Positions 50,201 to 58,100 of a stretch of DNA of 64,000 bases are shown piece by piece (positions within the stretch are counted from its first letter, which is position 1; the number at the start of each line of letters is the position of its first letter). This DNA is from Arthrobacter sp. ISL-72 (GTDB lineage Bacteria; Actinomycetota; Actinomycetes; Actinomycetales; Micrococcaceae), in assembly GCF_018613755.1 (NCBI RefSeq), contig NZ_JAGGPP010000027.1, positions 124,001 through 188,000 on the forward strand, read 5' to 3'. Below the pieces are notes generated by a model. The model saw only the letters and a list, made by a program, of their open reading frames with translations. It was not told the DNA's origin and searched no databases. The position numbers and the translations under genes were made by a program.

Positions 50201-52168
50201 CAGGAGTCCGCTGGTTCCGGCGGGGTCAATGCCCGCGGGGTACCTAACCCCGAGGTCGTACAGGAACAAGCGCCGGCCGGTCCCTCGCACCAGGTCGAAC
50301 GGCCGTTGGTTCAGCACCTCCAGGCCGAGGTTGTGGAAGAACGGCAGGATCCGTGTCAGGCTCTGGGCGCTGGTGAGGTAGAGCCGGATCCGGGCGTCCC
50401 CGGCCAGTGTCGGGGACGTACCGGCGGGGAAGTACACCGCCAGCTGCGGGTCGTTCACGTCCCGGCCGCCCGCGCCGTCGAGGTCGTACTGCTCAAACCG
50501 CCTGATGTCCTCCACCGCATCCTCGACCTCGAAGTCTGCGCGGTAGCTGGCGGGGAAGGCGGCGGACCAGAGTGCCGACAGCCGGCCGGCCTCAGTGGGC
50601 GGCAGCTTGTCCCGGAGCGCTTCGTCCAGTCCTTCCGCCCACGTCCGCGTTGCGCTGACCAGGCTACGCTCCACCGCAGCGTGATCGACGTTGGGCACGC
50701 CGCTCGCGGGCAGCAGGATCCGGAAGAAGACGCGGGCCATGGGTGATTCACTCAGCCGGACCTCGAACTCCAGGGAGGAAGACTTGAAGGCCTGCTTGAG
50801 CTCCTGTTCGATCCTGAGCCGGACGACAGTGCTGTACCTGTGGCGGGGGAGGAACACCAGGGCCGACATAAAGCGGCCGTACCTGTCGGCGCGCAGGAAC
50901 ACCCGCGTTTGGTGATGGGCCTGCAGGAGCAGGATCTCACGCGACAGCCTCGCTAGTTCGTCCAGGTCCAGATGGAAGAGCTCATCCAGGGGGAAGGACT
51001 CAAGGACGGCCAGCAGCTGCTTGCCCGGGTGGGAGGCTTCATCGAAACCGAAGCGTTCCTGGACGGCCCGGACCTTGTCCCGGATGACCGGGATGCGGCG
51101 GACCGAGCGGCCTGTTGCACCTGGCACGAACAAACCCTGGAACCGTATTTCGCCTTGTGCCGTTCCGGCGTCGAAGATCCGGACGTGGATTTCATCCGGG
51201 TAGGCCGGGCGCGGGACGGATGACCTCAGGTCCGAGATGGAAAGCACGAACACTTCGGAGTGGGGGAGGGTGGCCGATGATTGTGCGGCCCCGGCCCCGG
51301 CCCCGTTCCCGTTCTCCCGGAGCAGGCCCAGCCCGGTTCCGGGCCGCAACTTCAGGGCCGCCGGGCCGCCATCGTCAGGACTGCCGTATTCGTAGTCGTA
51401 TTCGCGGGATCCCAGGAACATGAAGTTGCCGCTGTCCAGCCAGCGCAGGAGTTCTGCTAGCTGCGCGGGAGGAGGTGAAGTGTTCCCGGCCTGTCGGCTG
51501 GCGGCCTGAGTGCCCTTTGACTGGAGGGCGTGCGCGAGCCTTTCCATCGAGCCGATGGCGTGAGCCAGCTGCGAATGCATGGCCGGGGTGTCGTCCGCCA
51601 CGAGTTGCACGTCGGCCAGGACGCGCTGCACGTTGGCGATCAGTTCACGGATACCGTGTGTTCCCGGCAGGCGGCCGATCTCCGCGGCCACCCACGATTC
51701 CGACGACCAGCCCGGCGGCTCCCGGGATATGCCGGGCGGCGCAACGGCTGCTGCTCCCGCAATGCTTGGGGGCAGTCCGGATTGCGGCGAACCCGGCCGT
51801 ACCTCCAGCAGCCGGTGCGTTTCCGGCTCCCGGCGGACCAGGAACGTGGGATGGACCAGCAGCCGGATGGATTCGTTTTGGCGGCCAAGCTCGGCCGTCA
51901 GCGAATGGAGCAGGTGCGGCATGGCGTCCGCGACCACCAGCAGGACACTGGCGTCACCTTCATTGAGGACGTCGACGGCGGCAGTACCGGGCGGGCGCTT
52001 GGCCGCCAGTTTTCTGTGGGCTTCGGCCCGCTGCTCCAGGTTTTCCGGGCTGTAGCTTTGCAGGTCCTCCGGCGCCACGTGCTCATAGTAGGCCGCCAGG
52101 AACGGCTGGTCGGGTCCGGGGAGGTCGGATGCCGGCACACCGTCCCTGGGTACCGCCTTGCCTGACAT
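47255..52168 (-). CDS. gdh: NAD-specific glutamate dehydrogenase, 180-kDa class
   Basis: A 1637-residue enzyme of the large NAD-GDH class known from Streptomyces, Mycobacterium and Pseudomonas. An N-terminal regulatory region of about 700 residues contains ACT-like segments (QTRVFLRADRYGRFMSALVFLPRHRYS). The catalytic core lies near residues 800-1250 (WSDRSEDFRTEILGLVKAQNVKNSVIVPTGAKGGFYPK; DMSGDVFGNGML; AEGGNLGVTQLGRIEAAL), and a helical C-terminal domain follows. It oxidises glutamate to 2-oxoglutarate and ammonium, mainly for catabolism. The start at 52168 has GGAGG slightly far upstream. Large but unbroken; no frameshift seen. Confidence 0.95.
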   Translation of the reverse strand: MSGKAVPRDGVPASDLPGPDQPFLAAYYEHVAPEDLQSYSPENLEQRAEAHRKLAAKRPPGTAAVDVLNEGDASVLLVVADAMPHLLHSLTAELGRQNESIRLLVHPTFLVRREPETHRLLEVRPGSPQSGLPPSIAGAAAVAPPGISREPPGWSSESWVAAEIGRLPGTHGIRELIANVQRVLADVQLVADDTPAMHSQLAHAIGSMERLAHALQSKGTQAASRQAGNTSPPPAQLAELLRWLDSGNFMFLGSREYDYEYGSPDDGGPAALKLRPGTGLGLLRENGNGAGAGAAQSSATLPHSEVFVLSISDLRSSVPRPAYPDEIHVRIFDAGTAQGEIRFQGLFVPGATGRSVRRIPVIRDKVRAVQERFGFDEASHPGKQLLAVLESFPLDELFHLDLDELARLSREILLLQAHHQTRVFLRADRYGRFMSALVFLPRHRYSTVVRLRIEQELKQAFKSSSLEFEVRLSESPMARVFFRILLPASGVPNVDHAAVERSLVSATRTWAEGLDEALRDKLPPTEAGRLSALWSAAFPASYRADFEVEDAVEDIRRFEQYDLDGAGGRDVNDPQLAVYFPAGTSPTLAGDARIRLYLTSAQSLTRILPFFHNLGLEVLNQRPFDLVRGTGRRLFLYDLGVRYPAGIDPAGTSGLLADAFSAAMRGDTESDRFDGLVLREGIEWRQASILRSYAKYLQQLGTTHSYGFMADALLANVRATHALLALFEAKFDPALDVPDRFRDTDAVRKELLAAIEDIPVLDADRLLRTLMNLVESTLRTNYFQDKPHLSFKLNPAAIANAPFPRPKYEIWVYSPRVEGVHLRFGALARGGLRWSDRSEDFRTEILGLVKAQNVKNSVIVPTGAKGGFYPKQLPDPAADRETWLAEGLECYRVFVRGLLDLTDNLTTTVHGETVVPPERVVRHDVDDYYLVVAADKGTAAFSDAANAVAREYGFWLGDAFASGGSVGYDHKQMGITARGAWESVKHHFRELGVDCQREDFTATGIGDMSGDVFGNGMLLSRHIRLVAAFDHRHIFLDPDPDAKASFEERRRLFALPRSSWADYNPALISEGGGVHSRRTKALPITEQVRHSLGLDPGTVSLPPHALLQAILRAPVDLLYNGGIGTYIKSSSESHSEVGDKANDPIRVNGKEVRAKIIAEGGNLGVTQLGRIEAALSGILLNTDAIDNSAGVDCSDHEVNIKIFLDRMISAEKMPAEERAAFLHSLTDDVARLVLANNADQNVLLFNDRHLVREWSPGFERMMDWLENATDLDRRLEGLPSSAELKERLRSGEGLTSPELSVLAAYAKIQLATELTNSDLADDPWFRRVLRGYFPRQLSERFDADLDSHPLRRQIICTVVANDMINLGGITFAFRAIEETTATAAAVAKAFVVAREAFDLPWIVNTLADLPAAYPSEHAAQATLHMRRVLDRATRWYVTHDHRDQPVTEALARILPTLELLREHTMDYFRGSDLDRVQDRLAHWDDVAMPRELGLRAAGLLESFGLLDISLVSERVHEPVATIADLYYAVFQRIGAANLLLSITDLPRQSRWEALARAALRDDVYSAVADMTASVMEMTQGPDFSAADSVERIVAWERGHQEQLVRIKDTFAEATRPGQTDIHSISVALKLLRTLVRR

Positions 52169-52291
52169 GCCACTGCGCCTCCACACGCAGGGAGCCACCG
52201 CACGCCGCGGCCGACAATCCTGTCCCCACGCCTGCTTTCATCATGGCTGGCTTCCGGGAAGCAGTCCAGTGCAGCGCGGCAGGCGCAGCCG

Positions 52292-52966
52292 CTAGGCCGG
52301 CTTGCCCGTGGGGTCTTCGGCCGTGGGGTCGGCCAGAGCCAGGCCGCCCACGGGACTGTCGTCCCAGTGGATGAGGTTCCAGCCGCCGTCGGGATCTCCT
52401 TCCAACGCCACAATGCCCGTGTTGGCGAGGACATGCCGCCTGGCAAATTCGGGTTCGATGTTGCCTGCCCGCAGCCCTGCCCACACGCGGATGGCCGCCC
52501 CGTGGCTGACCACGGCAACGGCTCCGTCGCCGTTCGCCGCGCTGTTTGCCCGTTCCACTACCTTGGTGATCGCGGCGTCGTAGCGGTTGAAGAAGTCCCG
52601 GCCGTTGGAACCGGCGGGCATCCGACGGTCCAGATCGCCGTCGGCCCAGGAAAATATGGTTCCCAGGTAACGTTTGTGCGATTCGTGGTCGGTCAGCTTC
52701 TCCAGTGCTCCGGCTTCGATCTCCTGAATGCCCTCAAGCACCTCGGTCTCGAGCCCGTGCACGCGCCCCAGGGGAGCAGCCGTGATCTGCGTACGGATCA
52801 GCGTGGAGGCGTAGAGGGCGTGGATCCGCTCATTCGCCAGCGAACGGGACAGCGCCTCGGCCTGGCGTTCGCCGAGTTCCGTCAGTCCCGGCCCCGGGTG
52901 CGCGGTGTCCAGCTGGCCCAGGACGTTGCCCGGGGTCTGGCCGTGTCGAATGAGCAGGAGCCTCAT
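52292..52966 (-). CDS. Histidine phosphatase superfamily protein (phosphoglycerate-mutase-like)
   Basis: A 224-residue phosphatase with the RHG motif at the start (LLLIRHGQTPGN), GLTELGERQAEAL, and the second catalytic His in VVSHGAAIRVW. The substrate is undetermined. It overlaps the purB stop by four bases (ATGA), so it is co-translated with adenylosuccinate lyase; a role in nucleotide or phosphate metabolism is possible but not shown. Confidence 0.88.
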   Translation of the reverse strand: MRLLLIRHGQTPGNVLGQLDTAHPGPGLTELGERQAEALSRSLANERIHALYASTLIRTQITAAPLGRVHGLETEVLEGIQEIEAGALEKLTDHESHKRYLGTIFSWADGDLDRRMPAGSNGRDFFNRYDAAITKVVERANSAANGDGAVAVVSHGAAIRVWAGLRAGNIEPEFARRHVLANTGIVALEGDPDGGWNLIHWDDSPVGGLALADPTAEDPTGKPA

Positions 52967-54405
52967 TTGAGGTGGTCCACCAGCTGGGCAGCAATGCCCG
53001 TGTACTTGCCCGGCGTCAGGGCGAGCAGGCGGGCCTCGGCGTCTGCGGAGAGTCCCAGGCCCTGCACGAATTCCTGCATGCGGGAGGAATCGACGCGCTG
53101 TCCACGGGTCAGGTCCTTGAGCCGCTCGTACGGGTTTTCCATGCCTTCCACGCCGGCGATCGCCTCGGCGCGCATCACCATCTGGATGGCCTCACCCAGG
53201 ACTTCCCAGTTGGTGTCGAGGTCTTCGGCGAGGACACTCTCAGCGACGTCCAGCCGCTCCAGGCCCTTGGCAACGTTGGAGATGGCCAGCAGGGAGTGCC
53301 CGAACGCGACGCCGATGTTGCGCTGGCTGGAGGAGTCCGTAAGGTCCCGCTGCCAGCGGGACGTGACCAGGGTGGAGCCCAGCACGTCCAGCAGGCCGGA
53401 GGAGATTTCCAGGTTGGCCTCGGCGTTTTCGAAGCGGATCGGGTTGACCTTGTGCGGCATGGTGGAGGAGCCGGTGGCGCCCGCTACGGGGATCTGCGCG
53501 AAGTAGCCGATGGAGATGTAGCTCCAGATGTCGGTGCACACGTTGTGCAGGATCCGGTTGAAGCGCGCGACGTCTGCGTACAGCTCAGCTTGCCAGTCGT
53601 GGCTTTCAATCTGGGTGGTCAGCGGGTTCCAGGTCAGGCCGAGGCCCTCGACGAACGACTTCGAAACCTGCTGCCAGTCGGCGCCGGGGACGGAGGCGAC
53701 GTGGGCTGCATAGGTGCCGGTGGCGCCGTTGATCTTGCCCAGGTATTCGGTCTTGGCAATGCGGTCCAGCTGTCTGTTCAGGCGGTGCGCGATGACTGCC
53801 AGTTCCTTGCCCAAAGTGGTGGGCGTGGCTGGCTGGCCGTGAGTGCGGGACAGCATGGGCACGGTGCGGTTGTCCTCGGCCATCGTGCTGATCTGGGCCA
53901 CCAGGGCCTTGGCCGCGGGCAGCCAGACGTCCTCCACAGCACCCTTGACACCCAGGGCGTAGGAGAGGTTGTTGATGTCTTCGGAAGTGCAGCCGAAGTG
54001 CACCATGGCGGTCAGGCGCTCGATACCGATGGCCGGCAGCCTGCGGCCGATGTAGTACTCCACAGCCTTGACATCGTGCACTGTCACGGCCTCGATTTCG
54101 GCCAGCTCGGTGACCGAGGCGGCGTCGAATTCCGTGACTATCGCGCGGAGCTGGTCCTGCTGCTCCGGAGTGAGCGGGCCGGCACCCGGGAGGACGTTGT
54201 TGCTGGTCAGGTGGATGAGCCATTCAACTTCCACAGCCACGCGGTCCCGGTTGAGGGCCGCCTCGGACAGGTAGTCCACCAGGGGGGCGATGGCCGACTG
54301 GTACCGGCCGTCCAGGGGGCCAAGGGCGATCTTTTCCGGCGAGGCGGCTAGGGCCAGGCGTCCGGAAGGCGTACGGGTGTCAGCTGTGGCGGCAGTTTCA
54401 GGCAT
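52963..54405 (-). CDS. purB: Adenylosuccinate lyase
   Basis: A 480-residue fumarase-superfamily enzyme: ALGPLDGRYQSAIAPL, VHFGCTSEDINNLSYALG, MLSRTHGQPATPTTLGKELAV and the signature loop GSSTMPHKVNPIRFENAE. This is the PurB branch (E. coli-like, with GPLDGRY). It acts in purine synthesis, on SAICAR and on adenylosuccinate. First gene of a two-gene operon with the histidine phosphatase. Confidence 0.95.
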   Translation of the reverse strand: MPETAATADTRTPSGRLALAASPEKIALGPLDGRYQSAIAPLVDYLSEAALNRDRVAVEVEWLIHLTSNNVLPGAGPLTPEQQDQLRAIVTEFDAASVTELAEIEAVTVHDVKAVEYYIGRRLPAIGIERLTAMVHFGCTSEDINNLSYALGVKGAVEDVWLPAAKALVAQISTMAEDNRTVPMLSRTHGQPATPTTLGKELAVIAHRLNRQLDRIAKTEYLGKINGATGTYAAHVASVPGADWQQVSKSFVEGLGLTWNPLTTQIESHDWQAELYADVARFNRILHNVCTDIWSYISIGYFAQIPVAGATGSSTMPHKVNPIRFENAEANLEISSGLLDVLGSTLVTSRWQRDLTDSSSQRNIGVAFGHSLLAISNVAKGLERLDVAESVLAEDLDTNWEVLGEAIQMVMRAEAIAGVEGMENPYERLKDLTRGQRVDSSRMQEFVQGLGLSADAEARLLALTPGKYTGIAAQLVDHLK

Positions 54406-54593
54406 GTCCTGATTCTTTCACGAAGTCGCACCGCCCTTTAAGCCGGTGTCCGTGTGACTTTCCCTGCCCCGCGCCGTCCGGGGTCGCCCTCCGAATTTTC
54501 CACATAGCCGGCCCCGCTCGTTTCCCGGGGCTGTGGCGTTCCGTAGCGTCGGGAGTACTGACATGCCGGGACACACAGCCAGGGGGAAATGAG

Positions 54594-54896
54594 ATGAGCG
54601 GCAGCATTACTGCAGCAGATGCCGACGCGTGCGGTTCGCGGAGCTTCGAAGTGCAGCAACTGGCCTGGCGGGTCGCCGACTTCGCCTACAGTGTCGATAC
54701 TTCGATGCTCAGGTTCCGCCGCCTGGAGTTGGCGGAGTGGCAGTCACCGGCCGGTGAGGCCTACCGCACCGCCATCTCCTTGCAGGCCGCTGCCCTTGGA
54801 CGCGCCAGGGAGCGCCTCATGGCGGCCTCCGAAGCTGTGCTTCGTCACTCCCGTGAGGTTCCGGTGTCACCGCAGAGGATGGGAGGAGGGTACTGA
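54594..54896 (+). CDS. WXG100-like small helical protein
   Basis: A 100-residue, two-helix protein with EWQSPAGEAYR at the turn, resembling the W-x-G turn of ESX/WXG100 substrates. No cysteine pair, signal peptide or membrane segment. WXG100 proteins are exported as helical dimers by type VII secretion systems; no ESX ATPase gene is in the window. GGGGGAAATGAG upstream gives a usable ribosome binding site. It overlaps the next gene by one base (TGATG), which ties it to the hydrolase. Confidence 0.7.
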   Translation: MSGSITAADADACGSRSFEVQQLAWRVADFAYSVDTSMLRFRRLELAEWQSPAGEAYRTAISLQAAALGRARERLMAASEAVLRHSREVPVSPQRMGGGY

Positions 54897-56323
54897 TGGC
54901 TGAAGCCACACCCGCCGGCAGCGGCGGACCACCGGTTCCACTGGAACCGGCAACGGACGGGAACTTGCGGATCCGCGGCGGAGTGGGCGGCATCCGCTTT
55001 CAGTTTGAGGAGCTCATGGCCGGCGCGGCAGAGCTGGAGGGCTTGGCAGACGAACTCTCCGCGGTTGAAGTGGGACTCCGGCGCGTCTGGGATGAGCTTG
55101 GTCCCTATCAATACGATCCGCCGCCCAGCGGCACGGCGGCGCTCACGGCAGTAGGTGAAGGCTGCCAATCGCTGCGCGCCGTCAGGGAGCAGCTTCAGTA
55201 CCTCAGCAGCCAGGTTCGGGCGAGCCACCGCGACTATGAAGTTGCAGAGTCGCGTGCAGCCGCCGGGATCCGCCCGCCCGAGGACGGCTGGATGTTTTTG
55301 CCGTCACTCTTTGTGGACCTGACCACGGATAACTACTTGAGCCGTGACGCCGCCGAGGCCGCGGCGCTGTCTGTGTCACTCGGGCTGCTGATGCAACTGG
55401 CGCCGGTGGACTTCGTACGGTTCCTCGCGGCAGAGGTGGCTGCCGGCCGGGACATCACCGCCGTCGGTCCGCTGGTTCGCAGGATCACGGAGCTGTATCT
55501 GCCGTGGCTGAAGCCGCGGCCGGTCACCGCCGTCGAGGAACTCAGCCGGGACGTCGACGTGGACACCTCGCCCGCCGGCCTCCTGGCCAGGCTGCGGGAG
55601 CTGGACGCCGACGGACACGGAAAGATCGAGGTCGTGCAGGTCGAGAACGCAGGCCGCAAGGCCTTCATCGTCATCGTCCCCGGCACTCAGCCCGCGGAGC
55701 CGCCGGGCGGTGCGAACCCGTTCGATCAGGCCGGGATCGCCGAGGCGCTCGGGTACGGCTCGGAGCAGGTGAACGCCGCCGTCCTGTCCGCACTGCAACA
55801 GGTCGGGGCGGCGAAAGGGGACGAGGTGGTGGCTGTCGGCTACAGCCAAGGCGGTGCGCACGTCATGAACCTCAGCCAGGACAAGGCCTTCCTGGCCGAA
55901 TTTGATCTCAAATACGTACTGACGGCCGGATCACCGGTCGGCGGGATTACTCCGGAACCTGGGATCACGTCGCTCCATCTCGAACACCGCCAGGACTGGG
56001 TTCCCGGCAGCGACGGACTGCCGAACCCGGATACCCGCGACAGGGTTACCGTCACGCTCACCAACCGTGTGAGCACCCCTCCTGGCGGGGACCCCGGCCT
56101 CGGCCCGGGCCATAAGATCGGGGGCTACGAGGCAGGGGCGAAGGCCGTTGCGGCGAGCGAGGACCCGTCGTTGGTCGCCAACACGGCGGTCCTGGCCGGC
56201 GTTCTCGGCGCGGGCGGTGCAGGCTCAGCCACCCGCTTCGCCATGAATCGCGAGCCTCAGGCAGCGCCGGTGCGGCAGCAGGACCGGCCGCCAGCAGGTC
56301 CCGTCAGGTATGTGGGACGTTAG
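54896..56323 (+). CDS. WXG-like/alpha-beta hydrolase (lipase-class) two-domain protein
   Basis: A 475-residue protein. Residues about 30-120 are a helical WXG-like domain (RFQFEELMAGAAELEGLADEL, QLQYLSSQVRASHRDYEVAES). Residues about 210-420 form an alpha/beta hydrolase with the nucleophile Ser317 in VGYSQGGAH, a candidate acid near Asp367 (EHRQDWVPGSDG) and a candidate His406 (GPGHKIGGY). The pattern matches cutinase/class 3 lipase-type esterases of actinobacteria. No Sec signal is seen, so export, if any, would be through the WXG-like region. Translationally coupled to the WXG100-like gene. A secreted effector or toxin is possible; so is a housekeeping lipase. Confidence 0.7.
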   Translation: MAEATPAGSGGPPVPLEPATDGNLRIRGGVGGIRFQFEELMAGAAELEGLADELSAVEVGLRRVWDELGPYQYDPPPSGTAALTAVGEGCQSLRAVREQLQYLSSQVRASHRDYEVAESRAAAGIRPPEDGWMFLPSLFVDLTTDNYLSRDAAEAAALSVSLGLLMQLAPVDFVRFLAAEVAAGRDITAVGPLVRRITELYLPWLKPRPVTAVEELSRDVDVDTSPAGLLARLRELDADGHGKIEVVQVENAGRKAFIVIVPGTQPAEPPGGANPFDQAGIAEALGYGSEQVNAAVLSALQQVGAAKGDEVVAVGYSQGGAHVMNLSQDKAFLAEFDLKYVLTAGSPVGGITPEPGITSLHLEHRQDWVPGSDGLPNPDTRDRVTVTLTNRVSTPPGGDPGLGPGHKIGGYEAGAKAVAASEDPSLVANTAVLAGVLGAGGAGSATRFAMNREPQAAPVRQQDRPPAGPVRYVGR

Positions 56324-56349
56324 CCCGGCGGGGAGAACGGCAATGTACG

Positions 56350-56778
56350 TCAGCGTCCGCGGACGCCGGTGAGCCTGCCGGCCACGAGGGAAACCACGGT
56401 GATGATGATTGCTGCCAGGACTGCCGTCCAGAAGAAGGAGTCGATGGTGAAACGGACGGGGGTGTAGCTGCTGAGCCACGAGGTCAGGTAGAGCATTGCT
56501 GCATTAATAACGATCGTGAACAGCCCCAGCGTCAGGACCGTGATCGGCAGGGACAACAAGCTGACGATCGGCCGCACCAAGGCATTGACCAGGCCGAAGA
56601 TCAGGCCAATGAACAGGTAGGCAAGGACTATACCCAACGGGTCGGCCCCTTGCGTGACCCCGCGCTGTGCAACGGCTTCCGTCGTTGCGGTGGTGGAGAT
56701 GTCCAGGCCGGGCAGGATCCAGCCTGCAATCCAAAGAGCCAGACCGTTGATGAGCACCCGCACGATGAAAGAAAGCAT
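56350..56778 (-). CDS. Phage-holin-4-superfamily membrane protein
   Basis: A 142-residue protein with four hydrophobic segments: LINGLALWIAGWILPG, IVLAYLFIGLIFGLVNALVRPIVSLLSLPITVLTLGLFTIVINAAML and FFWTAVLAAIIITVVSLVAG. The LVRPI...LPITVLTLGLF core is the signature of the holin-4-2 family found in many non-phage bacterial genomes. Its cellular role is unknown; there are no phage genes nearby, so it should not be called a holin functionally. Confidence 0.85.
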   Translation of the reverse strand: MLSFIVRVLINGLALWIAGWILPGLDISTTATTEAVAQRGVTQGADPLGIVLAYLFIGLIFGLVNALVRPIVSLLSLPITVLTLGLFTIVINAAMLYLTSWLSSYTPVRFTIDSFFWTAVLAAIIITVVSLVAGRLTGVRGR

Positions 56779-56838
56779 GGCCCCATGGTTTCATACGGCG
56801 GAGGCCGGCGTCAGGAGCGGAGAAGTAGGCTAGGTGGC

Positions 56839-57954
56839 ATGACTTCACCAGAGAACCCCGGGGGAATCAGGCCCCGCCCGGTGGTGGACAGGCTTCCCCG
56901 CTATGCCGCCGGAAAGCCTCCCGTCGCCGTCGAGGGCCTTGAAAGCTACAAGCTGTCCTCCAACGAGAACCCCTTGCCGCCCATCCCTGCGGTGCTGCAG
57001 GCAATCGCGGACCAGACCGATTTCAACCGCTACCCTGATCCCCTCAGCAGCAAACTGCGCGGTGCGTTGGCGGAGTTCCTGCATGTTCCCGCAGAAGACA
57101 TCGTCACGGGTGCGGGCAGCCTGGGTGCGCTGAACCAGCTCCTGGTGACCTTCGCCGGACAGAACGACGATGGCAAGGCCGATGAGGTCATTTACGCCTG
57201 GCGGTCCTTTGAGGCCTATCCCATCTGCGTGGGCCTCGCCGGGGCGGAGAGCGTCCGGATCCCGCTGACCGCCGATGGCCGCCACGACCTCGATGCCATG
57301 GCTGCTGCCGTGACGGCGCGGACCAAAGTCATCCTGCTGTGCACGCCCAACAATCCCACCGGGCCCATCCTGGAAACGGGGGAAACCGAGCGGTTCATCC
57401 GCTCCGTCCCGGCCGACGTGGTCGTCGTCATTGATGAGGCCTACCAGGAGTTTGTGCGCGCCCAGGATGCCGTGGACGGTATCGAGATGTACCGCAAGTA
57501 CCCCAACGTGGTGGTGCTGCGGACTTTCTCAAAGGCACACGGCCTTGCCGGCCTTCGAGTCGGTTACAGCATCTCCAACCCGGACCTCACCCAGCACCTT
57601 CGCGTGGCCGCCACGCCGTTCGCCGTTTCGCAGATTGCCGAACGTGCAGCCGTTACTTCCCTGCAGAACTTCGGCCAGGTTGTAGAAAGGGTACAAAGCC
57701 TGGTGGATGAGCGGGAGCGGGTCACCGCCGGGCTGCGTGACCTTGGCTGGTTCGTTCCGGCTGCCCAGGGCAACTTCGTGTGGCTCGGACTGGGCGGGGA
57801 CAGTGCGGAGTTCGCTGCTCTGGCAGCGGAGCAGGCCCTCTCCGTGAGGGCGTTCGGGAATGAAGGCGTCCGGGTCAGTATCGGCGAGGTGGAAGCGAAC
57901 ACCCGTTTCCTCCAGCTCTGTGCGACCTATCCAAAGCCGCCACGGCGTTCCTAG
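56839..57954 (+). CDS. hisC: Histidinol-phosphate/aromatic aminotransferase family protein
   Basis: A 371-residue fold-type I PLP aminotransferase: YKLSSNENPLPPIPAV, the PLP-contact Asn/Pro in CTPNNPTGPI, VIDEAYQEFV and the Schiff-base lysine K232 in TFSKAHGLAGLRVGY. The family covers HisC and the phenylalanine aminotransferase Pat of corynebacteria, which sequence alone cannot separate. No other his gene is nearby, so an aromatic or branched-chain aminotransferase role is as likely; the bkd operon follows. ATG 56839 chosen for domain fit; it has AGGTGG close by. Confidence 0.8.
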   Translation: MTSPENPGGIRPRPVVDRLPRYAAGKPPVAVEGLESYKLSSNENPLPPIPAVLQAIADQTDFNRYPDPLSSKLRGALAEFLHVPAEDIVTGAGSLGALNQLLVTFAGQNDDGKADEVIYAWRSFEAYPICVGLAGAESVRIPLTADGRHDLDAMAAAVTARTKVILLCTPNNPTGPILETGETERFIRSVPADVVVVIDEAYQEFVRAQDAVDGIEMYRKYPNVVVLRTFSKAHGLAGLRVGYSISNPDLTQHLRVAATPFAVSQIAERAAVTSLQNFGQVVERVQSLVDERERVTAGLRDLGWFVPAAQGNFVWLGLGGDSAEFAALAAEQALSVRAFGNEGVRVSIGEVEANTRFLQLCATYPKPPRRS

Positions 57955-58014
57955 CGCTTAACATAGCGCCCGCACGCCGCCTACTGCGGATAAAGTAAGG
58001 CTCAGTAAGCCAAA

Positions 58015-58056
58015 ATATATGCCGGATCGGGAATGTATTCCTGATCGGGCATATAT
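58015..58056. promoter_or_regulatory. 42-base dyad before the 2-oxoacid dehydrogenase operon
   Basis: Two 20-base arms (58015-58034 and 58037-58056) pair with only two mismatches around a two-base centre (GT). The left arm is ATATATGCCGGATCGGGAAT. It is unusually AT-rich at its ends and lies 44 bases before the E1 alpha start codon, probably overlapping or abutting the promoter. It suits an operator for a dimeric or tetrameric regulator, or a 5' UTR hairpin. No regulator gene is adjacent. Confidence 0.7.
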
Positions 58057-58100
58057 CCCAGCGATTGCAACGCATTAGGTGCGGCAAGCAAGGAGACGGT

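Noticed and set aside
48767..50746. 659-codon plus-strand frame inside the glutamate dehydrogenase
   Set aside because: Antisense shadow of a conserved enzyme with low-complexity translation.
56350..56778. Phage holin as sign of a prophage
   Set aside because: The holin-4 family name is misleading; there are no phage structural, lysis or integrase genes in the window.
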